64,000 nt of DNA. Origin: Streptomyces albofaciens JCM 4342. GTDB taxonomy: Bacteria > Actinomycetota > Actinomycetes > Streptomycetales > Streptomycetaceae. A program made the position numbers and the translations under genes. Shown here in pieces: positions 59,966 to 64,000 of this stretch. Position 1 is the first letter of the stretch. Each line of letters opens with the position of its first letter. The notes beneath the pieces were generated by a model that made no database searches, was not told the DNA's origin, and was given only the letters and a program-made list of their open reading frames with translations. Location of the stretch: NCBI RefSeq assembly GCF_008634025.1, contig NZ_PDCM01000001.1, forward strand, positions 2,753,501-2,817,500, in the 5' to 3' direction.

Positions 59966-60916
59966 GTGGAACCGATCATCATCGTCCTGATCATCCTGGT
60001 GGTGCTCGTGTTCATCGCACTCATCAAGACGATCCAGGTCATCCCACAGGCCAGCGCCGCCATCGTGGAGCGCTTCGGCCGCTACACCCGCACCCTCAAC
60101 GCGGGCCTGAACATCGTCGTGCCGTTCATCGACTCCATCCGCAACCGCATCGACCTGCGCGAACAGGTCGTGCCGTTCCCCCCGCAGCCGGTGATCACCC
60201 AGGACAACCTGGTCGTGAACATCGACACCGTCATCTACTACCAGGTCACCGACGCGCGCGCCGCGACGTACGAGGTCGCCAGCTACATCCAGGCCATCGA
60301 GCAACTGACCGTCACCACCCTGCGCAACATCATCGGCGGCATGGACCTGGAGCGGACCCTGACCTCCCGCGAGGAGATCAACGCGGCGCTGCGCGGCGTC
60401 CTGGACGAGGCCACCGGCAAGTGGGGCATCCGCGTCAACCGCGTCGAGCTCAAGGCGATCGAGCCGCCGACCTCCATCCAGGACTCGATGGAGAAGCAGA
60501 TGCGCGCCGACCGTGACAAGCGCGCGGCGATCCTCCAGGCCGAAGGTGTCCGGCAGTCCCAGATCCTGACCGCCGAGGGTGAGAAGCAGTCCTCGATCCT
60601 GCGCGCCGAGGGTGAGGCCAAGGCCGCCGCGCTGCGCGCCGAGGGCGAGGCCCAGGCCATCCGGGTGGTCTTCGAGTCCATCCACGCCGGCGACCCGGAC
60701 CAGAAGCTGCTGTCGTACCAGTACCTCCAGATGCTGCCGAAGATCGCCGAGGGCGACGCCAACAAGCTCTGGATCGTGCCCAGCGAGATCGGCGACGCCC
60801 TCAAGGGCCTCGGCGGCGCCATCAACAGCTTCAACCCCGCGGGCGGCGGCGCCCCGTCCGCCGGCCCCGGTATGACCAAGCCCGCCCCGCACCGCGAACA
60901 GCCGCCCATCGACTGA
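59966..60916 (+). CDS. SPFH/Band 7 (stomatin-like) protein
   Basis: A 316-residue stomatin/prohibitin-family protein, GTG start. One N-terminal membrane helix ('PIIIVLIILVVLVFIALI'), the SPFH domain ('IPQASAAIVERFGRYTRTLNAGLNIVVPFID' to 'GIRVNRVELKAIEPP'), and an Ala/Glu/Gln-rich coiled-coil with short repeats (AEGxxxxxxLxAEGE, about 195-240) that drives oligomerisation. It pairs with the upstream NfeD protein in membrane-microdomain organisation or membrane protein quality control (known for the family, inferred here). Confidence 0.92.
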   Translation: MEPIIIVLIILVVLVFIALIKTIQVIPQASAAIVERFGRYTRTLNAGLNIVVPFIDSIRNRIDLREQVVPFPPQPVITQDNLVVNIDTVIYYQVTDARAATYEVASYIQAIEQLTVTTLRNIIGGMDLERTLTSREEINAALRGVLDEATGKWGIRVNRVELKAIEPPTSIQDSMEKQMRADRDKRAAILQAEGVRQSQILTAEGEKQSSILRAEGEAKAAALRAEGEAQAIRVVFESIHAGDPDQKLLSYQYLQMLPKIAEGDANKLWIVPSEIGDALKGLGGAINSFNPAGGGAPSAGPGMTKPAPHREQPPID

Positions 60917-60927
60917 CCCGGCTCCCC

Positions 60928-60974
60928 TCAGGGCCCGTCCCCGGCGAAAGCACTGTCACGGGAACGGGCCCTGA
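60928..60974 (+). terminator. terminator after the SPFH gene
   Basis: TCAGGGCCCGT-c-CCC pairs with GGG-a-ACGGGCCCTGA across a 17-nt loop, 11 bp past the stop codon. Confidence 0.75.
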
Positions 60975-60976
60975 TG

Positions 60977-61000
60977 CATGATCGGTCCGTACCGATCATG
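60977..61000. promoter_or_regulatory. 10-4-10 perfect dyad upstream of TauE gene
   Basis: CATGATCGGT-CCGT-ACCGATCATG, 16 bp before the TauE start codon and almost touching the preceding terminator. It is a likely operator for an unlinked TetR-type or similar regulator. Confidence 0.6.
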
Positions 61001-61015
61001 TACGAGGGAGATCGC

Positions 61016-61783
61016 ATGACCATCTGGGAAGCGCTCGCCGTCTTCGGGGCCGGCGGCGCCGCCGGCGCGATCAACGTCGTCGTCGGCTCCGGAACCCTGA
61101 TCACCTTCCCGGTCCTGCTGGCCATCGGCCTCCCGCCGGTCACCGCGAATGTCTCCAACACCCTCGGCCTGGTGCCCGGCTCGCTCAGCGGCGCCATCGG
61201 CTACCGCCGCGAACTGGCCGGTCAGGGGCGCCGCATACGGCGCTTCGGCGCCGCCGCCCTGGCCGGCGGGCTGATCGGCGCGGCCCTGCTCCTGATGCTG
61301 CCGTCCGACGCCTTCGACGCGATCGTGCCCGTCCTGATCGCCGTCGCCCTCGTCCTCGTCGTCGTCCAGCCCCGGCTCGCCGCCCGCCTGCGCGCCCGCC
61401 GCGAACGCAACGGCACCACCGCCCGTGCGGACGGTGGTGCCCTGCTGCTGACCGGAATCCTCTGCGCGAGCATGTACGGCGGCTACTTCGGCGCCGCCCA
61501 GGGAGTCATCTACCTCTCCCTGATGGGCCTGCTGCTCAGCGAGGACCTGCAACGCCTCAACGCCGTCAAGAACGTCCTGACCCTGCTCGTCAACGGCGTC
61601 GCCGCGCTCTTCTTCCTCTTCGCCGCGCACATCGACTGGCTCGCCGTCGTCCTCATCGCCGCCGGCTCGGCCCTCGGCGGCCTGATCGGCGCGCGGATCG
61701 GCCGCCGGCTGCCGCCCGCCGTGCTGCGCGGGGTGATCGTCGCCGTCGGCGTCGCGGCGATCACCCAGCTGCTGCTCGACTGA
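61016..61783 (+). CDS. TauE/SafE family permease
   Basis: A 255-residue membrane protein with about eight helices; it starts 'LAVFGAGGAAGAINVVVGSGTLITFPVLLAIGLPPVTANVSNTLGLVPGSL', the TauE/SafE (DUF81) signature. Members export sulfite, sulfoacetate or related anions. The internal repeat of the motif is at 'GGYFGAAQGVIYLSLMGLLL'. GAGGGAG is 6 bp before ATG 61016. A perfect dyad operator lies just upstream. Confidence 0.9.
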   Translation: MTIWEALAVFGAGGAAGAINVVVGSGTLITFPVLLAIGLPPVTANVSNTLGLVPGSLSGAIGYRRELAGQGRRIRRFGAAALAGGLIGAALLLMLPSDAFDAIVPVLIAVALVLVVVQPRLAARLRARRERNGTTARADGGALLLTGILCASMYGGYFGAAQGVIYLSLMGLLLSEDLQRLNAVKNVLTLLVNGVAALFFLFAAHIDWLAVVLIAAGSALGGLIGARIGRRLPPAVLRGVIVAVGVAAITQLLLD

Positions 61784-61820
61784 CCCGTACGGGCACTTGA
61801 CCCGTACGGACGCCACGGCG

Positions 61821-62324
61821 CTACGCGGGCAGCCCCAGCCACTCCGGCAGCTCCTCCCGCACGGCCCCGGCCAGCGCCGCCACCAGCGCGTCCGCGGGCG
61901 TCGGCTCGAACGGCCGGGTCAGCAGCCGCATCCCGGCCTGCTCCGGCGTCCGATCCGCCTTGCGGTGGTTGTCCTCGGCGCAGGAGGCGACCGTGTTCAG
62001 CCAGTTGTCGCCGCCGCCGCGCGAGCGCGGCACGATGTGGTCCACGGTCGTCGCCCGCCGGCCGCAGTACGCGCACCGGTGCCGGTCCCGTACGAGAACG
62101 CCCCGCCGCGACCACGCCGCCTGTCTTCGGAACGGCACCCGTACGTACCTGCTGAGCCGGATCACCTGCGGCACCGGCACCTCCACCGCGGCGGCCCGGA
62201 CCCGCAGCCCCGGATGCGCCTGCTCGACCACGGCCTTGTCCTGCATCACCAGCACCACCGCACGCCGCAGCGACACCGTCGCCAGCGGCTCGAAACTGGC
62301 ATTGAGCACCAGCGTCTCGCGCAT
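61821..62324 (-). CDS. HNH endonuclease family protein
   Basis: A 167-residue HNH-family protein. The nuclease core is at residues 78-125: 'CAYCGRRATTVDHIVPRSRGGGDNWLNTVASCAEDNHRKADRTP', with the catalytic His of DH, Asn and a CxxC zinc pair. The N-terminal ~70 residues ('LVLNASFEPLATVSLRRAVVLVMQDKAVV') are the usual partner region of this actinobacterial group. Most members are chromosomal and of unknown biological role. ATG 62324 has GGAGG 8 bp upstream. Confidence 0.9.
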   Translation of the reverse strand: MRETLVLNASFEPLATVSLRRAVVLVMQDKAVVEQAHPGLRVRAAAVEVPVPQVIRLSRYVRVPFRRQAAWSRRGVLVRDRHRCAYCGRRATTVDHIVPRSRGGGDNWLNTVASCAEDNHRKADRTPEQAGMRLLTRPFEPTPADALVAALAGAVREELPEWLGLPA

Positions 62325-62864
62325 CCCGTCCACCTCCCGGTCCCCGTTCGCCGCTCGGCGAAGCGGGTCCACTGTGCAGCTCCAGTGATCCCCTGGACAA
62401 CGCAATTTCCGCACGCCACAAGGGAGATGGGAGGTGACGGGGAGGTGAAGGTACGGATGCGCAGGAGGGGGCGACGGGAAGCGCCCGGCGGCGCGAAGGA
62501 GCGCTCGGCGGCACGCTCCGGGGCCCCGCCCCCGTGCGTACACCGGGACCCCGGAGCGTATGGCAGCCGACGCGGACGTCCGACACGACGCGGACTCCGG
62601 CAGGCGGCCGGCGACACACCTGCGCCCCGCCGCCTCCGCCACTGCGGTGCCGGCTGCCCGACGGCCGAACCGCGAGCCGTTCGCCGGTCATGCACCACTG
62701 TGCGAGCACGGGCGCCGGGACGCAACGGAATTAAGGCTGATTCCCGTCCGAACGGGGCCGGTGCGCACACGAAGCGGGCCGGTGCCCGCACGGCCGCACG
62801 CGGCCGCGGCCCGGACACCGGCCCACGGTTCACCTCCCGGCCGGCACCCGCACCGGCCCCTCGC
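62325..62864. other. 540-bp region without a supported gene
   Basis: Between the HNH start and the PEBP stop. It includes the HNH upstream region. Open frames of 60-200 codons cross it in several frames, but all have shadow-like Arg/Pro/Ala composition. I see no promoter or RNA signal I can defend. Confidence 0.5.
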
Positions 62865-63404
62865 TCAGCTCCCGGCCGGCACCTCGTACTCGCCGATCAG
62901 CTGCGCCCGGCCGATCGTGTGGAAGCGGAGGTTGAAGCCGACCACGGCCGGCGTCGCGTCCGCGTCCGGGCCGAGCTTCTCCTGGTCCACCGCGTACACG
63001 GTGAAGACATAGCGGTGCGGGCCGTCACCGGGCGGCGGCGCCGCGCCCGTGAAGTCCCGCGAACCCGCGTCGTTGCGCACGTGGACGGCCCCCTCCGGCA
63101 GCCCCTTCATGTCACCCGTACCGGCGCCCGCGGGCAGCTCGGTGACGGAGGCGGGGATGTCGAAGACCGACCAGTGCCAGAAGCCGCTGCCGGTCGGCGC
63201 GTCCGGGTCGAAGCAGGTGACGGCGTAACTGCGGGTCCCCTCGGGCGCGCCCTCCCACCGCAGGTGCGGCGAGGTGTTGCCCTCCGCCTGCACCTGCGCC
63301 GACGGAAGCGGGCCGCCGTCGGTCAGCCCGTCGCTCACCACGGTGAACCCGGCCACCGGCGGATGGAAATCGTGCGGGAGCGGCCGGCGCTTGAGCTCGG
63401 ACAC
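62865..63404 (-). CDS. YbhB/YbcL family (PEBP-like) protein
   Basis: A 179-residue Raf-kinase-inhibitor/PEBP-fold protein: '[53 protein letters not shown]' holds the ligand-site DPDAP and HW motifs; the later '[13 protein letters not shown]' is the GxHRY/F element. The ligand in bacteria is unknown. GTG 63404 has a perfect AGGAGG 8 bp upstream. Single gene. Confidence 0.93.
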   Translation of the reverse strand: MSELKRRPLPHDFHPPVAGFTVVSDGLTDGGPLPSAQVQAEGNTSPHLRWEGAPEGTRSYAVTCFDPDAPTGSGFWHWSVFDIPASVTELPAGAGTGDMKGLPEGAVHVRNDAGSRDFTGAAPPPGDGPHRYVFTVYAVDQEKLGPDADATPAVVGFNLRFHTIGRAQLIGEYEVPAGS

Positions 63405-63502
63405 CTGGGCACCTCCTGAGTCGCGAATGGACAACTGTCGGGCCAGGTTAGAGCCTGTGCCGAAGCTCCGGCCGGGCGCCCGGCCGGAGGCGGTGCCGCC
63501 CC

Positions 63503-64000
63503 TCAGAACCAGTTCCGCTTGCCGCCGACCTCGGCCAGCCACTGGTTGAGGTACGCCGCCCAGTCGGTGGCCTGATAGCCGTCCAGCGGCACCACGAACG
63601 AGCGGTACGTGTCGCTGCCCTCGCTGAAGAGCCCCGGCTTCTTGTCCATCTCCAGCACCACGTCCATCTCGCGGTCGTCCGCGACGAAGGACAGCTCGAC
63701 CTGGTTCAGGCCCCGGTACTGCTGCGGCGCGTAGAACTCGATCTCCTGGTAGAACGGCAGCCGCTGCCGGGTGTCCCGGATGTGCCCCTGCTCCAGGTCC
63801 GCGCTCTTGAACCGGAACCCGAGCCGGCCGAAGGCGTCCAGGATGGCCTGCTGCGCCGGCAGCGGATGGACGTTGACCGGATCGAGGTCACCGGAGTCCA
63901 CCGCGCGGGCGATCGCCAGCTCCGTCGTCACCCCGACGTGCATGCCGTGCAGCTGCTGGCCCAGGAACGTCGTCACCGGCGTCTCCCACGGGATCTCCAG
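63503..64000 (-). CDS. Spo0M-like sporulation protein (N-terminus outside the window)
   Basis: 165 visible codons of a Spo0M family protein (arrestin-like fold): the in-frame '[39 protein letters not shown]' and the C-terminal '[41 protein letters not shown]' are typical. The frame is open to the right edge, so roughly the first 90-100 residues lie beyond it. Spo0M controls sporulation and cell shape in Bacillus; in Streptomyces it is a conserved protein of unclear role. Confidence 0.88.
   Translation of the reverse strand: MEIPWETPVTTFLGQQLHGMHVGVTTELAIARAVDSGDLDPVNVHPLPAQQAILDAFGRLGFRFKSADLEQGHIRDTRQRLPFYQEIEFYAPQQYRGLNQVELSFVADDREMDVVLEMDKKPGLFSEGSDTYRSFVVPLDGYQATDWAAYLNQWLAEVGGKRNWF

Noticed and set aside
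62449..63000. GTG-initiated basic frame with GGGGAGG upstream
   Set aside because: Composition is that of a shadow frame (Arg/Pro/Ala), it runs antisense into the PEBP gene, and no domain is visible.

Overview
The window is high-GC actinobacterial DNA and almost certainly comes from a Streptomyces chromosome. The evidence is pervasive third-position G/C, frequent GTG and TTG starts, two chaplin genes, a Gbn-type nucleoid protein, a streptophobe-type membrane protein, a Spo0M-like sporulation protein and a TIGR03086-like (mycothiol-dependent) domain. No rRNA, tRNA or CRISPR array was seen. From memory only, the gene order resembles the S. coelicolor SCO1790-SCO1845 region (chpE ... serB ... 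fabI-fabG ... tyrS ... moaA ... gbn), so most of the window is conserved core.

Layout, left end: an alpha/beta hydrolase cut by the window edge, a HEAT-like hypothetical protein, a VOC protein, a neutral zinc metallopeptidase and an ABC-F ATPase. Then gbn, an enoyl-CoA hydratase and a five-gene envelope-stress operon (two Asp23 proteins, a small membrane protein, a DUF6286-like protein and AmaP) at 9.1-11.6 kb. Next come an SDR plus a GH15 hydrolase, SURF1, a Cys-rich mini-protein, a DEDDh exonuclease with BRCT, a sterol desaturase plus lysoplasmalogenase, an alcohol dehydrogenase followed by an unusual MerR fusion, a secreted subtilase, a DUF485/acetate-type symporter pair, moaA, DUF3099, GlsB and tyrS.

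Centre: the tldD-pmbA metalloprotease operon has been split by an integrated element of about 6.17 kb (31745-37929). The element lies between 14-bp direct repeats that encode the NFQFT motif of TldD. It carries its own diverged tldD 3' end, which restores a full-length tldD at one side. The native 3' end is left stranded, still translationally coupled to pmbA, at the other. Its cargo is a creatininase-like protein, an XRE-TPR regulator divergent from a RsbW-like ATPase across a perfect 17-bp dyad, several small proteins, an AT-rich gene with two TTA codons encoding a HEPN-like (R-x4-H) protein, and a decayed tyrosine integrase. This island is the most novel part of the window.

Right part: fabG-fabI (fatty acid synthesis II), a divergent FadR-type regulator and MFS exporter, small membrane proteins, SixA, SerB, a streptophobe protein, a double-FHA ABC transporter, a secreted transglycosylase, a nitroreductase, a QueA-like protein plus SDR, a GAF histidine kinase/LuxR response-regulator pair, two cysteine-poor chaplins, an ABC ATPase, an NfeD/SPFH pair, a TauE permease, an HNH nuclease, a PEBP protein and a Spo0M-like protein cut by the right edge.

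Two further themes recur. Many convergent gene pairs are separated by long perfect hairpins that look like bidirectional terminators. Several intergenic spaces carry degenerate 15-33 bp tandem repeats, many with a CCGTAC core, and one such 33-bp repeat is inside a coding region.
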